Of a DNA stretch of 64,000 nt, positions 54,239-62,896 are shown piece by piece. A model generated the notes under the pieces. The model ran no database searches and was not told where the DNA came from. It was given only the letters and a program-made list of their open reading frames with translations. The position numbers and the translations under genes were made by a program. This DNA comes from Candidatus Kapaibacterium sp. (GTDB lineage Bacteria > Bacteroidota > Ignavibacteria > Kapaibacteriales > WFXC01), in NCBI GenBank assembly GCA_015490805.1, contig WFXC01000036.1:17029-81028 (forward strand), read 5' to 3'. How positions within the stretch are numbered: the stretch's first letter is position 1; every line of letters starts with the position of its first letter.

Positions 54239-57200
54239 ATGAGATGGTGGATTGGCTGGATTCTCTGCTGTTTACTTGCATTTTCAGTGCAGGCGCAGGA
54301 AGCACTTCCTACATTCCCGATCAACGGGATTACCGATAGTCGCCCATCAGTATACGTATTGACCAATGCCCGTATCGTAATTGCGTCGGGGAAAGTGCTG
54401 GAACGTGGGTCATTGCTGATTGCAAAGGGAAAGATCGTCGCTGTTGGTCCATCGGTGACAATTCCACCCGAAGCACACGTCATCGATGTAAGCGGCAAGA
54501 CCATTTATCCCTCTTTTATCGATCTGGACTCCGATTACGGCGTTCCCAAACCACCGAAGTCGAGTCGGCGGTGGAGTGATGGACCACAAATGGAATCGAA
54601 GCGAAAAGAAGCGTTTGGCTGGAACGATGCGCTCCATCCGGAGCGGCGGGCTGCGGAGCAGTTTGTTGTAGATCCCGACCGGGCACGACGCTACTGCCAG
54701 ATGGGCTTTGGCGCAGTGCTCACCTTCCAGCACGATGGGATTGCTCGCGGCATATCGGCGCTGGTGGCAACCGGTATCGGTAAAGCGAACAAGATGGTGT
54801 TAGTGCCGGAAGCGGCAGCGCATTTTTCGTTTGACAAAGGCAGTTCGCAACAAGATTATCCCGGTTCCCTTATGGGAGCAATTGCCCTGTTGCGGCAAAC
54901 GTACTATGATGCTGAGTGGTACCGCTCTGGTGGCTGGAAAGCCGCCTACAACATTACGCTGGATGCCTGGAACCATCTGCTTAAGCTGCCGCAGATTTTT
55001 GAAGTTCGGGACAAACTGGATATCCTGCGGGCGGATAAAATCGGTGATGAATTCGGTATTCAGTACATCATCCGATCAGCCGGCGATGCGTATCAACGAC
55101 TGGACGAAGTCAAAGCAACGCAGGCACCATTGATTGTTCCGCTGAACTTTCCCCTCCCCTACGATGTGGAAGATCCTTTCGATGCTGCGAAGGCGTCGTT
55201 TGTGCAACTGAAACACTGGGAATTAGCACCCCGCAATCCTGCGCTGCTGCACCAGGCAGGAATTCCTTTTGCATTGACCAGTTCGGGCATTCGGTCGCCG
55301 GAGACTTTCTGGCAGAATCTCCGCAAAGCAGTCCGATATGGATTGCCCAAAGAGGCAGCCCTGGCAGCGTTGACAACAGTGCCGGCTAAGCTCATCGGTG
55401 TTGATCATTTGCTGGGTACGCTGGAGCCGGGCAAGCTGGCAAACTTTTTTATCACCGATGGCGATGTGTTCACCGAGGATGCAACGATTTATGAACATTG
55501 GGTGCTGGGGCAGCCGCTTTCCTTTTATCCGCTGAACCAGCCTTCGTTGCTGGGAATATATGCCTTCCAGATAGACACCTTGCACTGGCAGCTTCGCATT
55601 GACGGTTCCATTGCGCATCCGAAAGCCACGGTGATCATTGATTCTGCAACACAAATTCGGGGGAAAGTTCGCCGCAAGCAGCAACTGCTCACGTTCCGCT
55701 TCCGCTTCGACACGGTGTGGAACGGCGTAGTGCGCCTCAGTGGATGGTGGCAGGATTCCGTCCTGATCGGTAAAGCGGAACTTCCATCGGGCAAATGGGT
55801 ATCGTGGCAGGCGCGCTGGCAGGCGCCGATTGAGAAAAAGCCGCCAGAGGTTGATACGGTAGACCTTTCACAACTCGGTCCCATTCTCTACCCCTTTGCG
55901 CCGTATGGCTGGGATACGCTGCCGAAGCCGCACGCGTATTTAATTCGGAATGCAACGGTTTGGACAAACGAGCCGGAAGGTGTGCTGCCCAATACAGATG
56001 TGCTGATCCGGGATGGCAAGATCGCAGCCGTTGGGCAAAATCTCTCAGCTCCACAGGATGCGATCATCATCGATGCCACAGGGAAGCACGTCACGCCCGG
56101 CATTGTCGATGAGCACTCTCACATTGCAATCAGCCGCGGTGTCAATGAAGCGACACAGGCAGTAACCGCTGAAGTTCGGATTGGCGATGTGATCAATTCG
56201 GAAGATGTCAACATCTACCGGGCGTTAGCAGGCGGAGTGACGACCGTGCATTTGCTCCACGGTTCTGCCAATCCCATCGGTGGACAGACAGCGCTGATTA
56301 AGACGCGCTGGGGATTTCCGCCAGAGCAATTGAAATTCACCGGAGCACCGCCCTTTATTAAGTTTGCCCTGGGCGAAAATGTAAAGCAGTCGAACTGGGG
56401 CGATAAGTACACGGTTCGGTATCCGCAGACCCGGATGGGCGTTGAGCAGGTGTTCCGGGATGCTTTTACCCGCGCGCTGGAATACGAACAGCGGTGGAAA
56501 CGGTGGAGAGCGAATGGGAACAGCAATGGAGGGATTCCGCCGCGACGGGATCTGGAGCTGGAAGCACTGCTGGAGATTCTGCACGGCAAGCGGTTTATCA
56601 CCTGCCATAGTTATGTGCAGTCGGAAATTCTTGCACTGATGCGTGTTGCGGAGGATTTCGGTTTTCGCGTCAACACTTTTACCCACGTGCTGGAAGGCTA
56701 CAAAGTGGCGAAGGAGCTGAAAGCGCACGGCGCTGCTGCTTCGACCTTTTCCGATTGGTGGGCATACAAATACGAAGTGATCGAGGCAATTCCCTATAAT
56801 GCCGCGATTCTGGATCGCGTTGGGGTGCTGACCGGGATCAATTCTGATAGTCCGGAGACCGGACGCCGGTTAAATCAGGAAGCGGCAAAAGCGGTGAAGT
56901 ATGGAGGACTCTCTGAAGAGGAAGCATTGAAACTGGTGACGCTCAATCCTGCCCGGATGCTCCACATTGATGATCGAGTCGGTAGCATTCGGGTCGGCAA
57001 GGATGCGGATATTGTCATCTGGAGCGACCGTCCTCTGTCTATTTATGCCAGGGCAGAAAAAACCTTTGTGGATGGGATCCTTTTTTATGATCTGGAGCGA
57101 GATCAGCAGCTCCGACAGGAAATCGCTGCAGAACGCCAGCGGATTATTCGCAAAATGCTGGAAGAGAAAAAGAAGGGACGTCCGACACAGAAAGTTCAAC

Positions 57201-57244
57201 CGGCAAAAGAACGATGGTATCACTGTCTGGATCGGGAGCCGTGA
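54239..57244 (+). CDS. secreted tandem amidohydrolase-like protein
   Basis: 1001-aa protein with signal peptide (WWIGWILCCLLAFSVQAQ). The N-terminal amidohydrolase-like domain (about 40-430) has the fold's beta-sandwich and exit motifs but where HxH is expected reads SFIDLDSDYG. The C-terminal one (about 580-960) is intact: VDEHSHIAIS, FITCHSY, NTFTHVLEGYK and GINSDSPETGRRLNQE give His/His/His/His/Asp. A basic tail (MLEEKKKGRPTQKVQP) ends the chain. Related proteins occur in pairs in Bacteroidota. The substrate is unknown; a dipeptidase or imidazolonepropionase-like hydrolysis is conceivable. ATG 54239 chosen; ATG 54233 is equivalent. Confidence 0.83.
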   Translation: MRWWIGWILCCLLAFSVQAQEALPTFPINGITDSRPSVYVLTNARIVIASGKVLERGSLLIAKGKIVAVGPSVTIPPEAHVIDVSGKTIYPSFIDLDSDYGVPKPPKSSRRWSDGPQMESKRKEAFGWNDALHPERRAAEQFVVDPDRARRYCQMGFGAVLTFQHDGIARGISALVATGIGKANKMVLVPEAAAHFSFDKGSSQQDYPGSLMGAIALLRQTYYDAEWYRSGGWKAAYNITLDAWNHLLKLPQIFEVRDKLDILRADKIGDEFGIQYIIRSAGDAYQRLDEVKATQAPLIVPLNFPLPYDVEDPFDAAKASFVQLKHWELAPRNPALLHQAGIPFALTSSGIRSPETFWQNLRKAVRYGLPKEAALAALTTVPAKLIGVDHLLGTLEPGKLANFFITDGDVFTEDATIYEHWVLGQPLSFYPLNQPSLLGIYAFQIDTLHWQLRIDGSIAHPKATVIIDSATQIRGKVRRKQQLLTFRFRFDTVWNGVVRLSGWWQDSVLIGKAELPSGKWVSWQARWQAPIEKKPPEVDTVDLSQLGPILYPFAPYGWDTLPKPHAYLIRNATVWTNEPEGVLPNTDVLIRDGKIAAVGQNLSAPQDAIIIDATGKHVTPGIVDEHSHIAISRGVNEATQAVTAEVRIGDVINSEDVNIYRALAGGVTTVHLLHGSANPIGGQTALIKTRWGFPPEQLKFTGAPPFIKFALGENVKQSNWGDKYTVRYPQTRMGVEQVFRDAFTRALEYEQRWKRWRANGNSNGGIPPRRDLELEALLEILHGKRFITCHSYVQSEILALMRVAEDFGFRVNTFTHVLEGYKVAKELKAHGAAASTFSDWWAYKYEVIEAIPYNAAILDRVGVLTGINSDSPETGRRLNQEAAKAVKYGGLSEEEALKLVTLNPARMLHIDDRVGSIRVGKDADIVIWSDRPLSIYARAEKTFVDGILFYDLERDQQLRQEIAAERQRIIRKMLEEKKKGRPTQKVQPAKERWYHCLDREP

Positions 57245-57294
57245 TGATGATCCGAAATGCAACGATTCTAGCAAGCTGGAAAGGGAGAACAGCA

Positions 57295-58602
57295 ATGAAG
57301 TGTGTTCGCTGGATTGTAACGTTCTGGAGTTTCGTTGTGCTGACGGTAGCGCTCTGTGCACAGATCCCGGCGCCGCCGCAGTTTCAGCCGATTTACCTGG
57401 TTGGTGGCACGATTCACACCGGCGATGGCAGGGTGATTCCCAATGGAGTGATCGGTTTTCGAGATGGCAAAATTACCGTTGTCACAACCCGTGATGCGTT
57501 TCGGGAAGACACGGTACAGGGAAAAATCATCAATGTTGAGGGCAAACATCTGTATCCCGGTCTGATTGCCTTGAACACTACCTTGGGACTGCGGGAGATT
57601 GATGCAGTTCGGGCAACGCGGGATGAACGGGAAGTTGGGGAGCTCAATCCCAATGTCCGGGCGATTATTGCGTACAACGTGGACTCGAAAATTATTCCAA
57701 CCGTTCGTTCCAATGGTATTTTGCTGGCACAGATCGTTCCGCAGGGACCGGTCGTACCGGGATTATCTTCCGTTGTCCAACTGGATGGCTGGACCTGGGA
57801 AGAAGCGGCGTATGCAGTGGACAATGGACTACACGTCGTTTGGCCCCTCGCCAGCCGGATTCAGCGGCGGGATCACAATCGATCGCCGCATACAAAACAG
57901 CGAAAGGATTGGGCACAGGAACGCTTTCGGAAAATCAAGAAATTGTTCGACGATGCACGACTCTATTGCCAGGCGTCGAAACCTCGACAAATCAATTTGA
58001 AGCTGGCAGCAGTCTGTGAGGTGCTGCGCGGCAAACGGCGATTGTTTGTGCATACCAACGATGCGAAAGGCATTTTATCAGCCGTCGAATTTTTCAAAGC
58101 CTATGGCGTTCGTCCCATTATCGTTGGTGGTGCTCAGGCTGATCGCGTGATCGATGTACTTGAGCGAGATTCCATCCCGGTTGTTGTGACTGGCACCCAT
58201 CGAATGCCGCCGCAGGCAGATGCGCCGATCGATCATCCTTACACATTACCTGCAACGTTGTATCGCCACCACATTCTGTTTGCAATCGCTGCAGGCGGTA
58301 CGTGGATGCAGCGGAATTTGCCATTCCACGTTGGAACTGCCATTGCGTATGGATTGCCCTATGAGGAGGGAGTTAAAGCGGTGACCGCCAGTGCGGCAAA
58401 AATCCTGGGCATTGATGATCGCTGCGGAGTGCTGGCACCGGGCTACGATGCGACGCTGATCGTGTGTTCCGGTGATCTGTTTAATCCGCCGACCAGCATT
58501 GTGGAAATGGCGTTTTTGCAGGGACGGCAGGTGGATTTGACCGATATGCATAAGCAACTGTACCAGAAGTACCTGATCCGATACGGGCTTCAGCGGCGGT
58601 GA
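57295..58602 (+). CDS. secreted amidohydrolase-like protein lacking metal ligands
   Basis: 435-aa exported protein (signal MKCVRWIVTFWSFVVLTVALCAQ) with amidohydrolase beta-sandwich (VGGTIHTGDGRVIPNG; GFRDGKITVV) and closing motifs (AVTASAAKILGIDDRCGVLAPGYDATLIV). The HxH site is replaced by LYPGLIALNTTLGLREID. So catalysis of the usual kind is not expected, or the active site is shared with the adjacent tandem amidohydrolase gene 50 bases upstream. AAAGGGAG lies before ATG 57295. The stop overlaps the meaB start. Confidence 0.8.
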   Translation: MKCVRWIVTFWSFVVLTVALCAQIPAPPQFQPIYLVGGTIHTGDGRVIPNGVIGFRDGKITVVTTRDAFREDTVQGKIINVEGKHLYPGLIALNTTLGLREIDAVRATRDEREVGELNPNVRAIIAYNVDSKIIPTVRSNGILLAQIVPQGPVVPGLSSVVQLDGWTWEEAAYAVDNGLHVVWPLASRIQRRDHNRSPHTKQRKDWAQERFRKIKKLFDDARLYCQASKPRQINLKLAAVCEVLRGKRRLFVHTNDAKGILSAVEFFKAYGVRPIIVGGAQADRVIDVLERDSIPVVVTGTHRMPPQADAPIDHPYTLPATLYRHHILFAIAAGGTWMQRNLPFHVGTAIAYGLPYEEGVKAVTASAAKILGIDDRCGVLAPGYDATLIVCSGDLFNPPTSIVEMAFLQGRQVDLTDMHKQLYQKYLIRYGLQRR

Positions 58603-59603
58603 GCCTGACGATCCGACCATATCGTACGGTGGCGGCGTTAGCAGCAGCGATTCAGCAGGGTGATCGGCGGGCGCTTGCAAAAGCCTTGTCGCTGGTTGAA
58701 AGCAAGCGCAAACAGGATATTGCCCTGACGGTGGAATTGCTGGAGCGGCTCTATCCTCGAACCGGCACTGCTTATCGCATTGGCATCAGTGGTATGCCGG
58801 GCGTTGGAAAAAGTACTTTTGTGAATGCCTTTGGAATGTATCTCATCGAGCGACATCGCTACACGATTGCAGTGCTGGCAATTGACCCCAGCAGCGTTCG
58901 ATCCGGTGGCAGTATCCTGGGGGATAAGACCAGAATGTGGGATCTGGCGCGCCATCCCGGCGCTTTTATTCGACCATCGCCCAGCTCCGGAATGCTGGGC
59001 GGAATTGCACCAGCAACACGCGAGGCGGTGCTGCTATGCGAAGCTGCTGGTTTCGATGTGATTTTTGTAGAAACCGTTGGCGTTGGGCAAACCGATACCG
59101 CTATTGCCGATATTGTGGATTTTGTCCTGCTGTTTCTGCTGGCAAATGCCGGAGATGAGCTTCAGGGGATCAAGCGCGGCATTATGGAAATTGCGGATGC
59201 GATTATCATTAACAAAGCGGACGGAAAGCTGCGGTCCCTGGCGGAGCAGGCACGTCGCCATCTGGTCTCTGCTCTCCGTCTTTTAGTTCCGCCCACGGCT
59301 CCGTGGAAACCACCAGTGTTGCTCTGTAGCGCCGTTGAACACACCGGTTTTGATGAAATCTGGGCAACGATCCATCGCTACTTTACCGATGATGCAACGG
59401 CACCATTGCGACAACAGCGGCGCCGGGAACAGCAGCTTCGCTGGTTTCATCAGGCGATTCAGCAGTCGCTCACACACCTGTTCTATTCTCATCCTGACAT
59501 TCAGCCACTGTTGCCAGAATATGAGGAAAAAATCCGATCGCAGCAACTTTTGCCACTGAAAGGAGCGTACGAACTGCTCCAGCGTTTTCAAACTTCCCTG
59601 TGA
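58599..59603 (+). CDS. meaB: methylmalonyl-CoA mutase-associated GTPase MeaB
   Basis: G3E-type GTPase of 334 aa that protects and reloads the B12-dependent methylmalonyl-CoA mutase. Motifs: P-loop ISGMPGVGKSTFVNAFG, IDPSSVRSGGSILGDKTRM, ETVGVGQTD and IINKADG. The mutase genes are not in the window. GTG start at 58599 overlaps the amidohydrolase stop (GTGA); the frame opens with SLTIRPYRTVAALAAAIQQGD, typical of MeaB. Confidence 0.92.
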   Translation: MSLTIRPYRTVAALAAAIQQGDRRALAKALSLVESKRKQDIALTVELLERLYPRTGTAYRIGISGMPGVGKSTFVNAFGMYLIERHRYTIAVLAIDPSSVRSGGSILGDKTRMWDLARHPGAFIRPSPSSGMLGGIAPATREAVLLCEAAGFDVIFVETVGVGQTDTAIADIVDFVLLFLLANAGDELQGIKRGIMEIADAIIINKADGKLRSLAEQARRHLVSALRLLVPPTAPWKPPVLLCSAVEHTGFDEIWATIHRYFTDDATAPLRQQRRREQQLRWFHQAIQQSLTHLFYSHPDIQPLLPEYEEKIRSQQLLPLKGAYELLQRFQTSL

Positions 59604-59869
59604 AATTGCAACATCGAAGGATGCTCATTACACAACAGTCTGGATCTGGAAATGCAGAGCAGGAAAGCAGGAATTTGCTGGGAGTGCTGGCAGTTCGTTC
59701 CACACGGAATGTTGTCAGTTCTGTTAACATCGTAGTTGACGAGGTGTTCACCGAGGAAAATTGTTCTGCACCGGATGTTGCCAGTTCTATGCATACACCC
59801 GCTTTATTTCCTATTTTTGCACTTTGCAGCGCGCAGCTATCGGGATGTTGGTTCAATGATGGATGATCG
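59604..59869. other. spacer between meaB and the M23 peptidase gene
   Basis: 266 bases. An 88-codon frame (59600-59866) starts with GTG inside the meaB stop but reads as low-complexity, unlike a structured protein. Three related segments of the form ATGTTGCCAGTTCTAT occur near 59682, 59709 and 59775. TATTTTTG near 59811 fits a -7 box for the peptidase gene, without a clear -33. Confidence 0.35.
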
Positions 59870-61075
59870 ATGCAGCAGAGATTTTTGATAGGCATCGTGG
59901 CACTTCTGTGCTGGCAGGTGATGGCAGCGTATGCTCAGGAATTGCCGCAACTGGTGTCTCCCATCGATGGAGAGTATGGCAAAGATTTCTTTTTGATTCA
60001 TTACATCGATCAGGATACCAGCGACGGGATTCGGGATCCGTTTTGTGGTACCAAGACATACGATGGACATCTGGGACACGATTTCCCAATCCGAAGTTTT
60101 CGTGAAATGGATTCTGGTGTGACCGTATTGGCAGCACACGATGGAGTGGTGGTCAAAGTGGTGGATGGACTCTTTGATCGGAATAAAGAAGATACGGTGT
60201 TTGGTTATGGAAACTATGTGGTAATCCAGCACGAATCTGGGCTGGCGACGGTGTATGCGCATCTCAAGAAACATTCGATCCGGGTGAAATTTGGAGACTA
60301 TGTCTATGCTGGTGAACCCATTGCCCAGGTAGGGAGCTCAGGACGTTCCAGCGATCCGCATCTCCACTTTGAGCTCTGGTACAACGATATGCTGTGGTGG
60401 CAATATTCGCTGGTCAATCCCTTTGCTGGACCGTGCTCGCAGGGCGAGAATTTGTGGGCAGATCCTTTTCCGTATGATACCAGCCTGATCATTATCGGCA
60501 CGGGACTGCTGGATCATATCCCGACCTTAGCAGAGTTGAAGGAGCATCCGGAGACCCAGACCATTTTCCGGCATACAGATACCGCCATCTGTTTCTGGAT
60601 TCATCTGCACGGGGTCCGTCAGGGAGATTCGCTGCGGGTGGTGTGGATTGCGCCGTACGACATCACCTGGTTTACCTATACCACGTATGTGGATTCCGAC
60701 AAGTGGTACTACTATTGGTGGAGCCATATGCCCGTTCCGTCTTCGGGAACGGAGGGGATCTGGACAGTCCGCTTCTACCGCAATGATGCATTGGTGTACG
60801 AACGACCTTTCCGGATTGCAAAAACTGTAAGTGGCATAACGCCAGAAGCGTCTTCACCCCGTCTGAGCGCAGTGCGAATTACTCCGGCGCACACGATTTT
60901 GCAACTGGATGGCTGCGCGCCAGCGACGACGTATCAGATTTACGATGTCGGTGGCAGAGTCGTTGCGCAGGGCACCTGTTCTGCTGATGGAGTGATTACG
61001 ATTGCGCCGCTGGCGTCGGGCAGATACTGGCTGGCTTTGCCAGAGGGCACTTTCTCGTTCGTTGTCCAGAGGTAA
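59870..61075 (+). CDS. secreted M23 peptidase with C-terminal sorting-like domain
   Basis: 401 aa with signal peptide (FLIGIVALLCWQVMAAYAQ). The LytM-type metal site shows His and Asp in DGHLGHDFP and His-x-His in DPHLHFELWY; GYGNYVVIQHESGLATVYAHL is the usual active-site groove. It probably hydrolyses peptidoglycan cross-links or related peptides outside the inner membrane. After an Ig-like middle (FRHTDTAICFWIHLHGV) the last ~70 residues form a beta-rich tail (YQIYDVGGRVVAQG ... FSFVVQR) like type IX secretion sorting domains. Confidence 0.87.
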   Translation: MQQRFLIGIVALLCWQVMAAYAQELPQLVSPIDGEYGKDFFLIHYIDQDTSDGIRDPFCGTKTYDGHLGHDFPIRSFREMDSGVTVLAAHDGVVVKVVDGLFDRNKEDTVFGYGNYVVIQHESGLATVYAHLKKHSIRVKFGDYVYAGEPIAQVGSSGRSSDPHLHFELWYNDMLWWQYSLVNPFAGPCSQGENLWADPFPYDTSLIIIGTGLLDHIPTLAELKEHPETQTIFRHTDTAICFWIHLHGVRQGDSLRVVWIAPYDITWFTYTTYVDSDKWYYYWWSHMPVPSSGTEGIWTVRFYRNDALVYERPFRIAKTVSGITPEASSPRLSAVRITPAHTILQLDGCAPATTYQIYDVGGRVVAQGTCSADGVITIAPLASGRYWLALPEGTFSFVVQR

Positions 61076-61088
61076 TGGTACAGGGCAG

Positions 61089-61556
61089 ATGCGAGCAGTG
61101 TTGCAGCGAGTTTCAACCGCCGCCGTTGAAGTTGAGGGACAAATGGTCGCCCAGATTGGTGCCGGCTTGCTGGCACTGGTTGCTTTTACTGCAACCGATA
61201 CCGAGCGGGAATTGCTCTGGATGGCGGATAAAATTCGGACGATCCGGATCTTTCCAGATGCAGCGGGGAAAATGAATCGGTCGGTGGAAGACATCAACGG
61301 TGGCATTCTGGTGGTTTCCCAGTTTACCCTCTACGGAGAGCTGCGCAAAGGCACCCGTCCGAACTTTATCCGCGCAGCGCCAGCAGAGCAGGCAGAACGG
61401 CTGTATCAGCGTTTCCTCCAGCTCCTCCGGGAACGCACCCATTGCACCGTCGCATCCGGTGTCTTTGGGGCACTGATGAATGTTTCCCTGACCAATGCTG
61501 GACCGGTGACAATCCTGTTGGAACGAGAAGCGCCGAATAATGCAGCGAACCTTTGA
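61089..61556 (+). CDS. dtd: D-aminoacyl-tRNA deacylase
   Basis: Removes D-amino acids (and glycine) from mis-charged tRNA. The 155-aa protein has MRAVLQRVSTAAVEV, GGILVVSQFTLYG, KGTRPNFIRAAPAEQAERLY and GVFGALMNVSLTNAGPVTI; the usual GP cis-dipeptide is in NAGPVTI. ATG 61089 follows AGGGCAG. The 3' end overlaps the next gene by 17 bases. Confidence 0.94.
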   Translation: MRAVLQRVSTAAVEVEGQMVAQIGAGLLALVAFTATDTERELLWMADKIRTIRIFPDAAGKMNRSVEDINGGILVVSQFTLYGELRKGTRPNFIRAAPAEQAERLYQRFLQLLRERTHCTVASGVFGALMNVSLTNAGPVTILLEREAPNNAANL

Positions 61557-62442
61557 ACGGCAGTATTTTTATTTTCTGGATCGTGAAGGTGTCCTCTACC
61601 ACGACAACACAGCACTAACCGATTCCCGCTTTCTGAATTTCTTTTTCAAGCGTCTTCGTCCTAATACAACGGGACTGTTCGAGGAAGAATATCCTTTCAT
61701 CTCTCCGTGTGGTCGGGAGATGAATTTTCTCAAACCGGAAGACACGCCGATAGTATTCCAGCGATTGGAGGATGGCAAACTCTTCTATGCACCGGGACTT
61801 TCAGTGCCTTTTATTCCTGAGGATCTCCGGTTTTCCCGGCAGGGAATACTGTACCATCCGGCGCCTGTTGGGCAATGGGGACGCATTGCGGCGCGGATTG
61901 TGCAGCAGTGGATGGAGGATCTTACCGAATGGGGTCCCTGGTATGCACTGCGCTGGCAGCATCGGTGGGTGGTGATCCAGCCACGAGAAGCCGACGAACG
62001 GTTTCAGTTTATCCCGCCGCGCCCGCAGAGTGTCTGCGCTGCGTGTGGACCGCAGAATCCGGCGAATCTTGGAATGCACTTTCTGTGGGATCGCCAGTTG
62101 CAGGCAGTGCGTAGCTGGTTTACGCCCGATGAACGGTTGCAGGGACATCCCGGCTGGGTGCACGGCGGCTATATTGCGCTGTTACACGATGAAGTGATGG
62201 GAAAACTGCTGAGCTTCCGCTACGGTCCAGCAGCGACTGTTACGCTCCAGATCCACTTTTACAGGCCCCTGAAAATCGGCGTACAATATGAAATTCAGGC
62301 ACAGCAGCTTCGCCGCGAAGGCAAAACCTTCTTCCTGCAGAGTGTGATCCGGGCTGCAAATGCTCCAGATCCAACTCTCTCCACCGCCGAAGGGCAATTC
62401 CAGTTGCTCCGGACTCCCGGTGAAGAGAAGCCGCAAGGTTAG
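61540..62442 (+). CDS. UPF0598 (DUF4505)-hotdog thioesterase fusion protein
   Basis: 300 aa. The N-terminal ~165 residues resemble UPF0598/DUF4505, the family of human C8orf82: RQYFYFLDREGVLYHDN, FLNFFFKRLRPNTTGLFEEEYPF (broken by normal variation), ISPCGREMNFLKPEDTPIVFQRL and GILYHPAP. The remaining part is a PaaI-type hotdog domain: CGPQNPANLGMHF, WVHGGYIALLHDEVMG with the usual catalytic region, and VTLQIHFYRPLKIG. A thioesterase with an unknown acyl-CoA is likely for the second half. No signal peptide. Overlaps dtd by 17 bases. Confidence 0.82.
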   Translation: MQRTFERQYFYFLDREGVLYHDNTALTDSRFLNFFFKRLRPNTTGLFEEEYPFISPCGREMNFLKPEDTPIVFQRLEDGKLFYAPGLSVPFIPEDLRFSRQGILYHPAPVGQWGRIAARIVQQWMEDLTEWGPWYALRWQHRWVVIQPREADERFQFIPPRPQSVCAACGPQNPANLGMHFLWDRQLQAVRSWFTPDERLQGHPGWVHGGYIALLHDEVMGKLLSFRYGPAATVTLQIHFYRPLKIGVQYEIQAQQLRREGKTFFLQSVIRAANAPDPTLSTAEGQFQLLRTPGEEKPQG

Positions 62443-62495
62443 CCGCCAACAATGCGGATAGGGAAAGCGGGACTCGCGCGCCGAAAGCGCCAGCC

Positions 62496-62560
62496 AGGAG
62501 CGCCGGCTGTAGTCGGCAGAGAAAGTGTACCCTAAGGGGGTGCGTTCCCGGTAAATGCCC
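62496..62560. repeat. second copy of the dispersed hairpin repeat
   Basis: AGGAGCGCCGGCTGTAGTCGGCA (62497-62519) is a type A unit with the same GCCGGC/GTCGGC arms, followed by GTACCCTAAGGGGGTGC (a type B palindrome with G-T pairs) and TTCCCGGTAAATGC, matching TCCCAGTAAATGC of the 19.2-kb array. Its position just after a gene end and before a promoter fits a non-coding intergenic element. Confidence 0.75.
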
Positions 62561-62596
62561 GCTGCAGCATACTCTCCCGAACCCTCTTCGATGGTC

Positions 62597-62626
62597 TTGC
62601 CTGTGTCCGGAATTTTTTGTAATTTG
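62597..62626 (+). promoter_or_regulatory. candidate promoter for the IgGFc-binding-like gene region
   Basis: TTG at 62597-62599, a 20-base spacer and TAATTTG at 62620-62626. This is the same form as the candidate before the DUF1800 gene. A ribosome site AGGAG follows at 62663. Confidence 0.45.
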
Positions 62627-62674
62627 CTTTTCCTGTTTAGAGAGTTTGTTCTACAAAATCTCAGGAGCTTGCCG

Positions 62675-62860
62675 ATGAGATTATGGAGAGAGGGGGCGTG
62701 TAATATGGATCCATTGCTGGCAGGACCGATGGATGATCGTGGGATGTATGTGGATCGCTTCCGATGGGAGCCAGCACTGGTGATTCCCAAACGGGTGGAT
62801 GTGGAGGTGAAAATACCGGATAATTCCCAAAATCCTTGTCAGGATCGCTGGCTGGATTGA
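62675..62860 (+). CDS. small hypothetical protein, 61 aa
   Basis: Starts at an ATG eight bases after AGGAG, about 50 bases downstream of a candidate promoter, and ends 36 bases before a long secreted-protein gene in the same direction. The sequence (MRLWREGACNMDPLLAGPMDD, then RWEPALVIPKRVDVEVKIPD) is not recognisable and has no signal. Context favours a small leading gene, but the coding evidence is thin. Confidence 0.4.
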   Translation: MRLWREGACNMDPLLAGPMDDRGMYVDRFRWEPALVIPKRVDVEVKIPDNSQNPCQDRWLD

Positions 62861-62896
62861 GATCTTTTAATTGGGCAAGCAGGCACCGGAAGCGAA

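Noticed and set aside
59600..59866. 88-codon ORF starting inside the meaB stop
   Set aside because: Spacing would suit an operon, but the translation is low-complexity, contains internal repeated DNA, and shows no recognisable fold or ribosome site.
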